From the NCBI GenBank assembly GCA_947466165.1, contig CANIDW010000005.1, forward strand, positions 1 through 16,396: DNA of 16,396 bases, in the 5' to 3' direction. The DNA comes from Comamonadaceae bacterium (lineage in GTDB: Bacteria; Pseudomonadota; Gammaproteobacteria; Burkholderiales; Burkholderiaceae_C). How positions within the stretch are numbered: the first letter of the stretch is position 1; each line of letters opens with the position of its first letter. Of the stretch, positions 1 to 7,497 are shown piece after piece. Below the pieces are notes generated by a model. That model searched no databases and was not told the origin of the DNA. It worked only from the letters and a program-made list of their open reading frames with translations. The position numbers and the translations under genes were made by a program.

Positions 1-635
1 TGGGGTAGTAACTGGCGCGCTTGCAGCAATTTTTCTGCTGGGATGCGGATGTCCAAGGCCTGGTCTGATGCATTGCCGTGGCTAAGCTGGCTGAACTGCA
101 GCTCAGGCACATCCGAAGGCGCCAGTGCTTGAAGGTCAAACCACAATCCCAGGCGTTCTTGCAGGGATTTGCCTATGGGCGGCTCATCGTCCATGGACTC
201 GTCCAATGCCACCACACCGAACTGCGTGCGGGGCGCTGATTCAGAGCCGTCGGACATCCGCAGTGGCGGCAAGGATTGCGTGTCCATAGCCTGTGTCATA
301 GGCGCCATCAGAGAGGCCGGAAAGCGTTCGGCCATGCTGATGCAGACCACCCCCTGGTCGGCTTGTTGAAGCAAACCTGATTGCATGTGCAAGCTGCCGG
401 TTTGCAGCGTCAGTGATAAATCAATGCCGCCTAGCAAACGCTCCATGTCGACACTGCCCGGCACTTTGACGGTGTTCAGCCCGGCCGCCAGCAGATGGCG
501 CAGCCAACGCTCGCGCACCGGCCCGAAGGGCGCACGCAACCAGATGCCGCCAAATCCGCTGGGATCAATCTGCAGCAGTTGTAAGGACGTGAGCGCGTCG
601 TTCCAGGTCTCAAGTCCTTGCATGTCTTCAGGCAT
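1..635 (-). CDS. bchD: Magnesium chelatase subunit D (BchD), N-terminal part, cut by the left window edge
   Basis: BchD is the ATPase-like partner of BchI in the BchI-BchD-BchH magnesium chelatase, which inserts Mg2+ into protoporphyrin IX at the first committed step of bacteriochlorophyll synthesis in the cytoplasm. About 211 N-terminal codons are present with no stop. The start of the protein, MPEDMQGLETWNDALTSLQL, is followed by a stretch like LLQIDPSGFGGIWLRAPFGP, then LLGGIDLSLTLQTG and GVVCISMAERFPASLM, which match the degenerate AAA+ domain of BchD: the Walker A position reads APFGPVRERW and lacks the GKS/T of BchI. The acidic linker (DESMDDEPP) is in view, but the C-terminal integrin-I domain lies outside. 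The start used is 6 bases after the bchI stop; a second in-frame ATG lies four codons on (623), and neither has a strong ribosome binding site. It is probably translationally coupled to bchI. The identification is confident because of the motif pattern and the adjacent bchI. Confidence 0.93.
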   Translation of the reverse strand, partial: MPEDMQGLETWNDALTSLQLLQIDPSGFGGIWLRAPFGPVRERWLRHLLAAGLNTVKVPGSVDMERLLGGIDLSLTLQTGSLHMQSGLLQQADQGVVCISMAERFPASLMAPMTQAMDTQSLPPLRMSDGSESAPRTQFGVVALDESMDDEPPIGKSLQERLGLWFDLQALAPSDVPELQFSQLSHGNASDQALDIRIPAEKLLQARQLLP

Positions 636-641
636 GACAGC

Positions 642-1682
642 TCAGACAGCCAGTATGTCTTGCAGACACCGTTGCACGCGTTCGCCGGAATCCGTGTCGT
701 CCAGCGGATTGCGCCTGAGGCGATGGCGCAAAGCCAGCGGTGCAATGGTTTTCAGGTGTTCCGGTGTGACCGTTTTGCTGCCTTGCATGGCAGCCAAAGC
801 GCGGGTCGCACGCAACAAGGTCAACTCGGCCCGCAGTCCGTCGGTGCCCAGTTGTTGGCACAGGCGGGCGCACAAGGTGAGCATGGTGTCGCTGACTTGG
901 ACGGACTCCAATAACTTGCGTGCTTTGACAATGCGTTTTTGCAGCTTGTCACTTTCAGCTTGCCACAGCGCTTTGTAGGCGCTGGGGTTTTTGTCAAAAG
1001 CATCCCGGCGCTTGATCACTTCCACACGCAAAGCGATGTCTTGCGGCGTTCGCACTTGGACCGACAAGCCAAAGCGGTCCAGCAATTGCGGGCGGAGTTC
1101 ACCTTCTTCCGGGTTGCCACTGCCGACCAGGACAAAGCGGGCAGGGTGGCGAATGCTCAGACCTTCACGCTCCACCAGGTTTTCACCGGAGGCGGCAACG
1201 TCAATCAAGAGATCGACCAAATGGTCGTCCAGCAAATTCACTTCGTCGATGTACAAAAACCCCCGGTGGGCCTGGGCCAGCAAGCCGGGTGAAAACTCTT
1301 TGATGCCTTGCGACAATGCTTTTTCCAGATCGAGCGCGCCCACAATGCGGTCTTCTGTGGCGCCCAGGGGCAAGTCCACCACACTCACCGCCCGGCTTTC
1401 AGTCGGCAGTTTATGCGCCTTGCCGCCGGGGGGATTGGCCAGTGCTGAACACGCCGCGCAAGATTGCGCAGGGTTGTTCGGGTCGCATTTGTACGGGCAG
1501 CCTTTGACCACTTGAATCGGTGGCAGCAAGTCGGCCAGGGCCCGTACAGCGGTTGATTTGCCGGTACCCCGGTCTCCCAAGACCAGCACCCCGCCCACCG
1601 ATGGGTCAATGGCCACCACCTGGATGGCCAGGATCATCTCGTCTTGACCGACGATGGCTGCGAAAGGAAATGTGGACGCCAT
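642..1682 (-). CDS. bchI: Magnesium chelatase ATPase subunit I
   Basis: BchI is the AAA+ motor of magnesium chelatase; with BchD it forms a double hexameric ring that drives Mg2+ insertion by BchH. The protein is 346 residues, a normal length for bacterial BchI. Visible motifs are Walker A GDRGTGKS (about 36-43), a four-cysteine patch typical of the family (C62, C66, C75, C78 in GCPYKC...CAAC), Walker B FLYIDEVNLLDDH (142-154), and the sensor 1/arginine finger stretch GSGNPEEGELRPQLLDRFGL (187-206). Sensor 2 reads GLRAELTLLRATRALAA from 282. It ends 6 bases before bchD and begins 54 bases after the hemE stop, so hemE-bchI-bchD may be one transcript, although a weak regulatory dyad lies at the hemE end. 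A GCGGA sequence about 8 bases upstream of the ATG can serve as a weak ribosome binding site. No key residue is missing. Confidence 0.98.
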   Translation of the reverse strand: MASTFPFAAIVGQDEMILAIQVVAIDPSVGGVLVLGDRGTGKSTAVRALADLLPPIQVVKGCPYKCDPNNPAQSCAACSALANPPGGKAHKLPTESRAVSVVDLPLGATEDRIVGALDLEKALSQGIKEFSPGLLAQAHRGFLYIDEVNLLDDHLVDLLIDVAASGENLVEREGLSIRHPARFVLVGSGNPEEGELRPQLLDRFGLSVQVRTPQDIALRVEVIKRRDAFDKNPSAYKALWQAESDKLQKRIVKARKLLESVQVSDTMLTLCARLCQQLGTDGLRAELTLLRATRALAAMQGSKTVTPEHLKTIAPLALRHRLRRNPLDDTDSGERVQRCLQDILAV

Positions 1683-1734
1683 GAAAAATTCCGCTCTAAT
1701 GATTGAAAAAATACGATCTCAATTAGCTTCGAGT

Positions 1735-1752
1735 GCTCAAACTATTTTGACA
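1735..1752 (-). promoter_or_regulatory. Possible weak PpsR-like dyad at the hemE end, upstream of bchI
   Basis: Read on the minus strand the site is TGTCAAAATAGTTTGAGC, with an inverted core TCAAA-N4-TTTGA. It shares the TGTCAA-N6-TTGA layout with the better site in front of dxs, but its second half is AGC rather than ACA. It lies over the last codons of hemE, about 55 bases upstream of bchI, and TTGAGC within it could act as a -35 box although no good -10 box follows. It could be chance. Confidence 0.2.
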
Positions 1753-2852
1753 TTTCGCTGCGCCCGCGAGTGGCTGTGAACAGCTTCGATCAAAGCGGTC
1801 ACATGCTCGGGTGGCGTGAGTTGATGGATACCGTGTCCCAAATTGAAAATGTGTGTCGGCCCCGTGCGCACCGGGTCCGTATGAGGCTTGCCAAAACTGT
1901 CCAGAACGCGCCGGACTTCCTGCTCAATCTGGGCTGGTGGCGCAAATAAAACATGCGGGTCTATATTGCCTTGCAAAGCCTTGCCGGGGCCACCCACGTC
2001 GCCGCCCACCAGAGCTCGCGCCCGCCCCAGATTCATGGTCCAGTCCAGGCCCAGCACTTCGCAGTCCAGCGCGTTCATCTCACTGAGCCACGGGCCGCCA
2101 CCCTTGGTGAACACCAGCCGAGGAATAGTCTGTCCATCCGCAGCTCTTTTGAGTTTGGACAAGACCTGCGCCGTGTACTTCAAGCTGAACTGCTGAAACG
2201 CCCCATCGGCCAAAACGCCGCCCCAACTGTCGAAAATCATGACCGCTTGGGCGCCTGCATCGATTTGAGCATTTAAATACGCTGCAACCGCCTGTGCATT
2301 GACCTCCAGGATTCGATGCATCAAATCCGGCCTGCTGTACATCAGGCTTTTGACATGCCGGTAATCATCAGAGCCTGCGCCTTCGACCATGTAGCAGGCC
2401 AGCGTCCAGGGGCTGCCGGAAAAGCCGATCAAAGGCACACGCCCCTTTAAGGCTTGCCGAATCGAGCTCACAGCGTCAAACACATACTTGAGTTTGTTGA
2501 GGTCGGGCACTTGCAGCGCAGCGACGGCGGCTTCGTCGCGCACCACTTTTTCAAAGCGCGGGCCTTCACCCTGGGCAAAGCTCAAACCCAGTCCCATCGC
2601 GTCAGGCACGGTCAGGATGTCTGAAAACAAGATGGCCGCGTCCAGACGGTAGCGATCCAGGGGTTGCAGCGTCACTTCTGTCGCGTAGTCTTTGTTGGTG
2701 GCCAAGCCCATGAAACTGCCGGCTTTTTCACGCGTTTGCCGGTATTCGGGCAAATAGCGTCCGGCTTGGCGCATCAGCCAAACGGGGGTGTGATCTGTTG
2801 ATTGTCTTAAACAGGCACGCAAAAAACTGTCATTTTGTAATTCAAAAGGCAT
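1737..2852 (-). CDS. hemE: Uroporphyrinogen decarboxylase
   Basis: HemE decarboxylates the four acetate side chains of uroporphyrinogen III to give coproporphyrinogen III, the step that commits tetrapyrroles to heme and (bacterio)chlorophyll rather than siroheme/B12. It is a soluble cofactor-free dimer. The 371-residue protein has the usual length and all signatures: [15 protein letters not shown] (23-37, with the substrate-binding arginines R28 and R32), [12 protein letters not shown] (76-87, catalytic aspartate D78), GFSGSPWT (143-150), FDSWGG (207-212), GNIDP (295-299) and NLGHGI (337-342, H340). It is divergent from dxs across a 142-base regulatory region and lies directly upstream of bchI on the same strand, which suggests that it belongs to the photosynthesis transcript or is co-regulated with it. 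No clear ribosome binding site precedes the ATG; a predicted promoter (TTGACA, 18 bases, TATTTT) gives a short leader of roughly 15 bases. Whether this is the only hemE of the genome cannot be told here. Confidence 0.98.
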   Translation of the reverse strand: MPFELQNDSFLRACLRQSTDHTPVWLMRQAGRYLPEYRQTREKAGSFMGLATNKDYATEVTLQPLDRYRLDAAILFSDILTVPDAMGLGLSFAQGEGPRFEKVVRDEAAVAALQVPDLNKLKYVFDAVSSIRQALKGRVPLIGFSGSPWTLACYMVEGAGSDDYRHVKSLMYSRPDLMHRILEVNAQAVAAYLNAQIDAGAQAVMIFDSWGGVLADGAFQQFSLKYTAQVLSKLKRAADGQTIPRLVFTKGGGPWLSEMNALDCEVLGLDWTMNLGRARALVGGDVGGPGKALQGNIDPHVLFAPPAQIEQEVRRVLDSFGKPHTDPVRTGPTHIFNLGHGIHQLTPPEHVTALIEAVHSHSRAQRNVKIV

Positions 2853-2874
2853 AAAAAATGCTTTGGGCGGCTGA

Positions 2875-2904
2875 AAAATAGGTTTCGAGCAGACGAAGTG
2901 TCAA
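2875..2904 (-). promoter_or_regulatory. Predicted sigma70-type promoter for hemE(-bchI-bchD)
   Basis: On the minus strand TTGACA (2904 down to 2899, a perfect -35 consensus) is followed after 18 bases by TATTTT (2880 down to 2875, four of six matches to TATAAT). Transcription would start near 2868, leaving a leader of about 16 bases before the hemE ATG. The -35 box is itself one of the four TGTCAA repeats of this region read in reverse, so a repressor binding that repeat would block the promoter. Confidence 0.45.
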
Positions 2905-2922
2905 TTAATTGTTTCACTCAAG

Positions 2923-2940
2923 TGTCAATTTAACTTGACG
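2923..2940 (+). promoter_or_regulatory. Candidate PpsR/CrtJ operator overlapping the dxs -35 box
   Basis: The 18-base site TGTCAATTTAACTTGACG fits the published PpsR/CrtJ consensus TGT-N12-ACA except for the last base (ACG). It is symmetrical as TGTCAA-N6-TTGACG. PpsR/CrtJ are redox- and light-responsive repressors (in some species also activators) of bch, crt and puc genes in purple bacteria. The right half is the predicted -35 box of dxs, so binding would be expected to compete with RNA polymerase. Confidence 0.5.
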
Positions 2941-2962
2941 ATTTGTCAAATGTAGGTAAATT
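2935..2962 (+). promoter_or_regulatory. Predicted sigma70-type promoter for dxs-hemA
   Basis: TTGACG (2935-2940, five of six matches to the -35 consensus) and TAAATT (2957-2962, four of six to TATAAT) are separated by 16 bases. Transcription would begin near 2969, within the last TGTCAA palindrome, and give a leader of about 25 bases before the dxs ATG at 2995. Confidence 0.5.
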
Positions 2963-2994
2963 ACAGGTCTGTCAATGACATCTTCGGAATCAAC

Positions 2995-4872
2995 ATGGAC
3001 GCCTTGCTGGAGTGGATTCAATCGCCTGCGCACTTGAAAAAGCTTTCCCGGGAAAGCTTGAACGGCTTGGCCCTTGAATTGCGCGAGCGTTTGATTCAGA
3101 CGGTTTCTCAAACAGGCGGTCACTTCAGCTCTAACCTGGGCACGGTCGAGCTCACCATCGCCCTGCACTATGTCTACAACACCCCGGAAGACAGACTGGT
3201 CTGGGATGTGGGCCATCAAACTTATCCCCACAAAATTTTGACCGGCCGCAACGAGCGCATGAGCACCTTGCGCCAGCAGGGCGGCTTGAGTGGCTTTCCG
3301 CGGCGCGAAGAAAGTGTCTATGACGCTTTTGGCACTGCGCATTCGTCAACCAGCATCTCTGCCGCTTTCGGCATGGCCGTTGCCGCCAAGCAAACCGGAA
3401 GCCAGCGCAAGTCCGTGGCGATCATCGGCGATGGCGCGCTCACCGCCGGCATGGCTTACGAGGCGATGAACAACGCGGGCGCCAGCCAATGCGACTTGCT
3501 CGTCATCTTGAACGACAACGACATGTCCATCAGCCCGCCGGTAGGGGCTTTGAATCAATACCTCGCACAACTGATGTCGGGTCGCTTTTACACAGAGGCT
3601 AAAAAATGGGGTGAGCAAGTGCTGCGCAACGCGCCGCCTTTGTTTGAATTGGCCAGGCACATCGAGCAACAAACACACAACCTGATTGCGCCCGACACCA
3701 TTTTCGAAAAGTTAGGGTTCACTTATACCGGGCCAATCGACGGTCATGATGTTCAGGGTCTGGTCCAGGCGCTGCAAAAATTGCGTGGCGCCACTGGGCC
3801 GCAGTTTTTACATGTGGTCACCCGCAAGGGCCAAGGTTATGCCAAGGCCGAAGCCGACCCGGTGGCTTACCACGGCCCCGGCAAGTTTGACCCTGCTGTG
3901 GGCCTGAGCCCCGCGGTCAGCTCCAAAGTCACTTACACCCAGGTTTTCGGGCAATGGATTTGTGACATGGCCGCCAAAGACCCGCGCCTGGTGGGCATCA
4001 CGCCTGCCATGCGGGAAGGTTCGGGCTTGTTGGAGTTCAGCCAGCGCTTTCCCGGCCGCTACCACGACGTCGGAATTGCCGAGCAACACGCCGTGACCTT
4101 TGCCGCCGGTCTGGCTTGCGAAGGCCTCAAGCCTGTGGTGGCCATTTACTCGACGTTTTTACAAAGAGCGTATGACCAGATGATCCATGACGTGGCCTTG
4201 CAAAACCTGCCCGTGGTGTTTGCCCTGGACCGGGCCGGCCTGGTCGGGCCCGATGGCCCCACCCATGCGGGCATGTACGACATTGCTTTTACCCGCTGCA
4301 TTCCAAATATGAGTGTGGCCTGCCCGGCAGACGAGAACGAATGCCGGCAATTGCTCAGCACGGCTTATGCCCAAGACCACGCGGTCACCGTGCGCTACCC
4401 CCGCGGGGCTGGCGTGGGTGCGACGGTAGACAAAGATTTGAACCCCTTGCCGTTTGGGCAGGCGAAGGTCGTGCGCCAGGGTCATGGCATTGCCTTCTTG
4501 GCTTTTGGCCCGCTGCTATATGAAGCGCTGAAAGTGGCCGAAACCCTGGACGCCACCGTGGTCAATATGCGCTGGGCCAAGCCACTGGATGTGCAAACCT
4601 TGACAGACATTGCACTGTCGCACGACAGACTGGTCACCCTGGAAGACGGCACCCGCAAAGGCGGTGCCGGGGCGGCGGTACTGGAGGCCTTGCAAGACCT
4701 GGGAATGGCCAAGCGGGTTCTGGTCATCGGCTTTGAAGACGAATTCACGGAGCACGGCGACCCCGGCGTATTGATGAAGCAATATGGCTTGACGGCGCCC
4801 GGTATTCAAAAACGCATGTCGGATTTCTGGCCCGACCTGCAAGCTGAAAAATTCCTCAGAAGGGTTGCCTGA
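2995..4872 (+). CDS. dxs: 1-deoxy-D-xylulose-5-phosphate synthase
   Basis: DXS condenses pyruvate and glyceraldehyde 3-phosphate, using thiamine diphosphate, to 1-deoxy-D-xylulose 5-phosphate, the entry step of the MEP isoprenoid pathway. In a phototroph this supplies carotenoids and the phytol/geranylgeranyl tail of bacteriochlorophyll as well as quinones. The 625-residue length is normal. Visible features are H43 in [13 protein letters not shown] (thiamine and substrate site), the TPP-binding motif [18 protein letters not shown] (145-162) ending in LNDND (172-176), the catalytic glutamate E363 in [14 protein letters not shown], and the transketolase-type [15 protein letters not shown] (412-426). 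It is divergent from hemE and its stop codon directly abuts the hemA ATG, so the two form an operon. The ribosome binding site is weak (CGGA, 6 bases before the ATG). Phototrophic bacteria often carry a second, housekeeping dxs; this may be the cluster-linked copy, but the window cannot show it. Confidence 0.98.
   Translation: MDALLEWIQSPAHLKKLSRESLNGLALELRERLIQTVSQTGGHFSSNLGTVELTIALHYVYNTPEDRLVWDVGHQTYPHKILTGRNERMSTLRQQGGLSGFPRREESVYDAFGTAHSSTSISAAFGMAVAAKQTGSQRKSVAIIGDGALTAGMAYEAMNNAGASQCDLLVILNDNDMSISPPVGALNQYLAQLMSGRFYTEAKKWGEQVLRNAPPLFELARHIEQQTHNLIAPDTIFEKLGFTYTGPIDGHDVQGLVQALQKLRGATGPQFLHVVTRKGQGYAKAEADPVAYHGPGKFDPAVGLSPAVSSKVTYTQVFGQWICDMAAKDPRLVGITPAMREGSGLLEFSQRFPGRYHDVGIAEQHAVTFAAGLACEGLKPVVAIYSTFLQRAYDQMIHDVALQNLPVVFALDRAGLVGPDGPTHAGMYDIAFTRCIPNMSVACPADENECRQLLSTAYAQDHAVTVRYPRGAGVGATVDKDLNPLPFGQAKVVRQGHGIAFLAFGPLLYEALKVAETLDATVVNMRWAKPLDVQTLTDIALSHDRLVTLEDGTRKGGAGAAVLEALQDLGMAKRVLVIGFEDEFTEHGDPGVLMKQYGLTAPGIQKRMSDFWPDLQAEKFLRRVA
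4858..4864 (+). promoter_or_regulatory. Ribosome binding site of hemA inside the end of dxs
   Basis: AGAAGGG lies 8 bases before the hemA ATG, within the last dxs codons. With the dxs TGA directly followed by ATG, this fixes the hemA start and makes translational coupling of the two genes likely. Confidence 0.6.
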
Positions 4873-6126
4873 ATGGCTGTCTGGACATTAGGGCTGAACC
4901 ACCGCACAGCGCCCATTGATTTGCGTGAAAAATTTGCTTTTGCCTCCGAAAAACTGGGGCAGTCTTTGCTGGGCTTGCGCCAAAGTTTCTCAAGTCATAA
5001 AGAAGTGGCCATCTTGTCCACCTGTAACCGGACAGAAATTTACTGTGCGGGTGATCAGGTGCAGGGCCCGCAAACACTCGCCTGGCTGGCAGAAACCGGT
5101 CAAACACCGGTCGAGGTATTGAAGTCTCACACTTACCAGTTAGAAGGCGATGCTTCAGCGCGCCACGCCTTCAGAGTCGCCAGCGGTCTTGACTCCATGG
5201 TTCTGGGTGAGACCCAGATTTTGGGCCAGCTCAAAGATGCAGTTCGCTTCGCGGCCGACTCCGGCGCACTGGGCAGCACGCTGAACCAGCTTTTCCAGCG
5301 TTCTTTTGCCGTTGCCAAAGAAGTGCGTACGACCACCGAAATTGGAACGCACTCCGTGAGCATGGCGGCAGCCAGCGTAAGACTGGCCAACCGCATCTTT
5401 GAAAACATCAAAGACACCCATGTCTTGTTTGTAGGCGCCGGTGACATGATTGAGTTGTGCGTGGCACATTTCGCAGCCAAATCGCCAAGCTCTATCACCA
5501 TTGCCAACCGTACTGCCGACAGAGCCGATGCTTTGGCAGCGCTGCACGGCGCTCAATGCATTGCACTGGCAGATCTTCCGTCTCAGTTGCATCGCTTTGA
5601 TATTGTGATCAGTTGCACTGCCAGCACATTGCCCTTGATCGGTTTGGGCGCCGTCAAAAGCGCACTAAAGGCCAGAAAAAATCGCCCCATGTTCATGGTG
5701 GATCTGGCCGTTCCCCGCGACATAGAGCCCGAGGTCAAACATTTGTCGGATGTTTATTTGTACACCGTGGATGATCTCACCGAAGTGATCAACAGTGCCC
5801 AGTCGCACCGTAAAGAGGCTGTGGTTGATGCCGAGATCATCATCGATACCGGGGTGCAAAAATTCATGAGCTGGCTTGAGCACAGAAGTCATGTGCCCTT
5901 GATCCAGGAGCTGAGCATGCAAGCTGATGCCTGGCGCCAAACTGAACTGGCGCGTGCACGCAAACAAATTGAAAAAGGCCAGCACATCGACAGCGTTTTA
6001 GAGTCACTCTCGGTTGGATTGATGAAGAAAATGCTCAACGGCCCCTTGCGCGAGTTGCATCATGCAGAAGGTGTGCAAAAAGACAAAGCTCTGGAAGCGG
6101 TCAAACAGATGTTTTTAAGCACCTAA
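4873..6126 (+). CDS. hemA: Glutamyl-tRNA reductase
   Basis: HemA reduces glutamyl-tRNA(Glu) with NADPH to glutamate-1-semialdehyde, the first and usually rate-limiting step of tetrapyrrole synthesis by the C5 route. The 417-residue protein has the standard three-part layout: N-terminal catalytic domain with LGLNHRTAPIDLREK (6-20) and the nucleophile C51 in LSTCNRTEIY, the conserved GLDSMVLGETQILGQ (105-119) with H99 just ahead, an NADPH-binding domain with VGAGDMIELC (187-196), and a C-terminal helical dimerisation domain from about 320. It shares no features with the ALA synthase also called HemA in alphaproteobacteria. It follows dxs with no spacer and is followed by a terminator-like hairpin, so dxs-hemA looks like a two-gene precursor-supply operon. 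E. coli-type HemA is regulated by heme-dependent proteolysis acting near its N-terminus; whether that applies here is not visible. Confidence 0.98.
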   Translation: MAVWTLGLNHRTAPIDLREKFAFASEKLGQSLLGLRQSFSSHKEVAILSTCNRTEIYCAGDQVQGPQTLAWLAETGQTPVEVLKSHTYQLEGDASARHAFRVASGLDSMVLGETQILGQLKDAVRFAADSGALGSTLNQLFQRSFAVAKEVRTTTEIGTHSVSMAAASVRLANRIFENIKDTHVLFVGAGDMIELCVAHFAAKSPSSITIANRTADRADALAALHGAQCIALADLPSQLHRFDIVISCTASTLPLIGLGAVKSALKARKNRPMFMVDLAVPRDIEPEVKHLSDVYLYTVDDLTEVINSAQSHRKEAVVDAEIIIDTGVQKFMSWLEHRSHVPLIQELSMQADAWRQTELARARKQIEKGQHIDSVLESLSVGLMKKMLNGPLRELHHAEGVQKDKALEAVKQMFLST

Positions 6127-6141
6127 AATAGCTCCCACTGC

Positions 6142-6168
6142 AGGCAATTATTTTTTATTTGCCTTTTT
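6142..6168 (+). terminator. Weak intrinsic terminator after hemA
   Basis: AGGCAA (6142-6147) and TTGCCT (6159-6164) form a 6-base-pair stem with an 11-base AT-rich loop, followed by a run of T ending at 6168. It lies 15 bases after the hemA stop and before ccmA. The stem is short, so read-through into the ccm operon is possible. Confidence 0.5.
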
Positions 6169-6202
6169 ATCGTGTGCGCATGTTGTGCAATGATGAAACC
6201 TC

Positions 6203-6817
6203 ATGCTCACAGCATCTAATCTTTCATTGAGCCGGGGTGACCGGCGTCTTTTTTCTGGTGTCTCTTTCACTTTGGAGTCCGGCCAATGGCTGCACTTAGA
6301 GGGTGATAACGGCGTTGGGAAAACCAGCTTGCTGCGTCTTTTGTGCGGACTGATCTCCCTTGAGGAGGGTGAGATCCGTTGGAAGGGTCAAACCACAGTT
6401 CAAACACCTGAAGTTTTTCGCGCTGACCTGGCTTACCTGGGGCATCAATTGGCCCTTAAACAAGATTTAAGCCCGATTGAAAACTTGCGCGCTGATGCGG
6501 CGGTTTCGGGCCGGGAACTCTCTGTGAAAGATGCCATGGCCGCCTTGGCGCAGATGGGCTTGCGTTCCAGGGAGCATTTGCCCGTCAGGGTCTTGTCGCA
6601 AGGCCAGCAAAGACGTACCGCCTTGTCGCGTTTGATTGTCAGCACCGCTGCCTTGTGGATTCTGGACGAGCCCTTTGTCGCCTTGGATGCAGCAGCTCAA
6701 AATGCCTTGGCGGGCGTGATCAATGCTCACTTATCCAGGCAGGGCATGGTGCTTTTGACCAGCCACCAAGCCGTTTCCTTGGCGGGTCCTGGCCGCAGTT
6801 ACAAGCTAACAGCATGA
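6203..6817 (+). CDS. ccmA: Cytochrome c maturation ATP-binding protein CcmA
   Basis: CcmA is the ABC ATPase that works with the membrane proteins CcmB, CcmC and CcmD to release heme-loaded CcmE on the periplasmic side. The 204-residue protein matches E. coli CcmA in length. It carries Walker A GDNGVGKTS (34-42), the Q-loop region around YLGHQLALK (78-86), the ABC signature LSQGQQRR (131-138, a CcmA-typical variant of LSGGQ), Walker B LWILDEP (151-157), and H188 of the H-loop. It is the first gene of a complete ccmABCDEFGHI operon, and its stop overlaps the ccmB start as ATGA. Upstream ATGs at 6190 and 6193 are out of frame. No convincing promoter was found in the 76 bases before it, so it may use a non-consensus promoter or read-through from hemA. 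Confidence 0.97.
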   Translation: MLTASNLSLSRGDRRLFSGVSFTLESGQWLHLEGDNGVGKTSLLRLLCGLISLEEGEIRWKGQTTVQTPEVFRADLAYLGHQLALKQDLSPIENLRADAAVSGRELSVKDAMAALAQMGLRSREHLPVRVLSQGQQRRTALSRLIVSTAALWILDEPFVALDAAAQNALAGVINAHLSRQGMVLLTSHQAVSLAGPGRSYKLTA

Positions 6818-7482
6818 GTGCTTTTGCAGCCGTCCTCAAGCGTGATTTGGTCTTGGCCTTAAGACGCAAGAACGAAGTGATTACCTCGGTATTCTTTTTT
6901 GTCGTCGTTGCGGCGCTATTCCCCTTGGGGATTGGTCCTGAAATGAACACTTTGCGCTTGGTCGGCCCTGGGATTTTGTGGGTGGGTGCGCTGCTGGCCA
7001 GCATGCTTTCGCTGGGAAGGATGTTTGCCGCCGATTACGCCGACGGCAGCCTGGAGCAAATGGCCTTATCGCCTCACAGTTTATCTGTGCTGGTAGCCGC
7101 CAAAATACTGGCGCATTGGATACTCTCTGGACTGCCTTTGGTCCTGCTGGCCCCTGTGATTGGTTTGCAGTTTGACTTGTCAGCCAACGCACTTTGGATT
7201 TTGACTTTGAGCCTCTTGCTGGGTACGCCCGTTTTGTCCTTGATAGGCGCTATTGGCGCCGCTTTGACGCTGGGCGTCAGGGGCGGCGATGTCTTGCTGA
7301 CATTGCTGGTGTTGCCCTTGTATGTGCCGGCGCTGGTTTTTGGTGCGGGCGCGGTGCAGGCAGAAATAAGCGGTTTAGGTGCATCTGCGCATTTGTCTAT
7401 ATTGTCGGCGATGGTGCTGGTGGCCGCAGTTTTCAGCCCTTGGGCCAGCGCTGTCGCATTGCGTGTTGCACTTGAATCTTGA
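6814..7482 (+). CDS. ccmB: Heme exporter membrane protein CcmB
   Basis: CcmB is the ABC-2 type membrane partner of CcmA in the CcmABCD complex. From the ATG at 6814 the protein has 222 residues, close to the 220 of E. coli CcmB; the reading frame is open further upstream but that part lies inside ccmA and codes for no CcmB sequence. Six hydrophobic segments are visible (about 23-40, 52-68, 94-117, 126-153, 160-182 and 194-217). The family motif FAADYADGSLEQM (71-83) lies in the first cytoplasmic loop, which should contact CcmA. The start codon overlaps the ccmA stop (ATGA), indicating translational coupling, and ccmC follows after 15 bases. Confidence 0.96.
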   Translation: MSAFAAVLKRDLVLALRRKNEVITSVFFFVVVAALFPLGIGPEMNTLRLVGPGILWVGALLASMLSLGRMFAADYADGSLEQMALSPHSLSVLVAAKILAHWILSGLPLVLLAPVIGLQFDLSANALWILTLSLLLGTPVLSLIGAIGAALTLGVRGGDVLLTLLVLPLYVPALVFGAGAVQAEISGLGASAHLSILSAMVLVAAVFSPWASAVALRVALES

Positions 7483-7497
7483 GGCCGAGCTGATTCC

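Larger units (their letters stand above)
2899..2980. repeat. Cluster of four TGTCAA elements in the hemE/dxs divergent control region
   Basis: TGTCAA occurs at 2899-2904, 2923-2928, 2944-2949 and 2970-2975, all in the plus orientation, with starts 24, 21 and 26 bases apart, near two helical turns. The first two copies share a longer AAGTGTCAATT context. The second is paired with an inverted TTGACG (2935-2940), the last with TGACA to form the perfect 11-base palindrome TGTCAATGACA (2970-2980), and the first overlaps the palindrome CAATTAATTG (2902-2911). Such phased repeats in a divergent promoter region look like multiple binding sites of a dimeric regulator. PpsR/CrtJ is the natural candidate from the gene context, but this is inferred. 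Confidence 0.6.

Noticed and set aside
642..1515. Plus-strand open frames over bchD and bchI (385-978, 939-1292, 991-1515)
   Set aside because: They are composition shadows of the clearly conserved BchI and BchD sequences on the minus strand.
2935..2949. FNR-like site TTGAC-N5-GTCAA before dxs
   Set aside because: The spacing is 5 instead of the 4 bases of FNR-family boxes and the half-sites are GTCAA rather than ATCAA; it arises from two neighbouring TGTCAA elements, so the PpsR-like reading explains it better.
3346..4842. Several long antisense open frames across dxs (for example 3346-3678, 4159-4485 and 4516-4842, minus strand)
   Set aside because: They have no recognisable protein motifs and mirror the codon bias of the strongly conserved dxs on the other strand.
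6655..6813. Upstream extension of the ccmB frame inside ccmA
   Set aside because: The residues are not CcmB-like, and the ATG at 6814 gives the family length and an ATGA overlap with ccmA.
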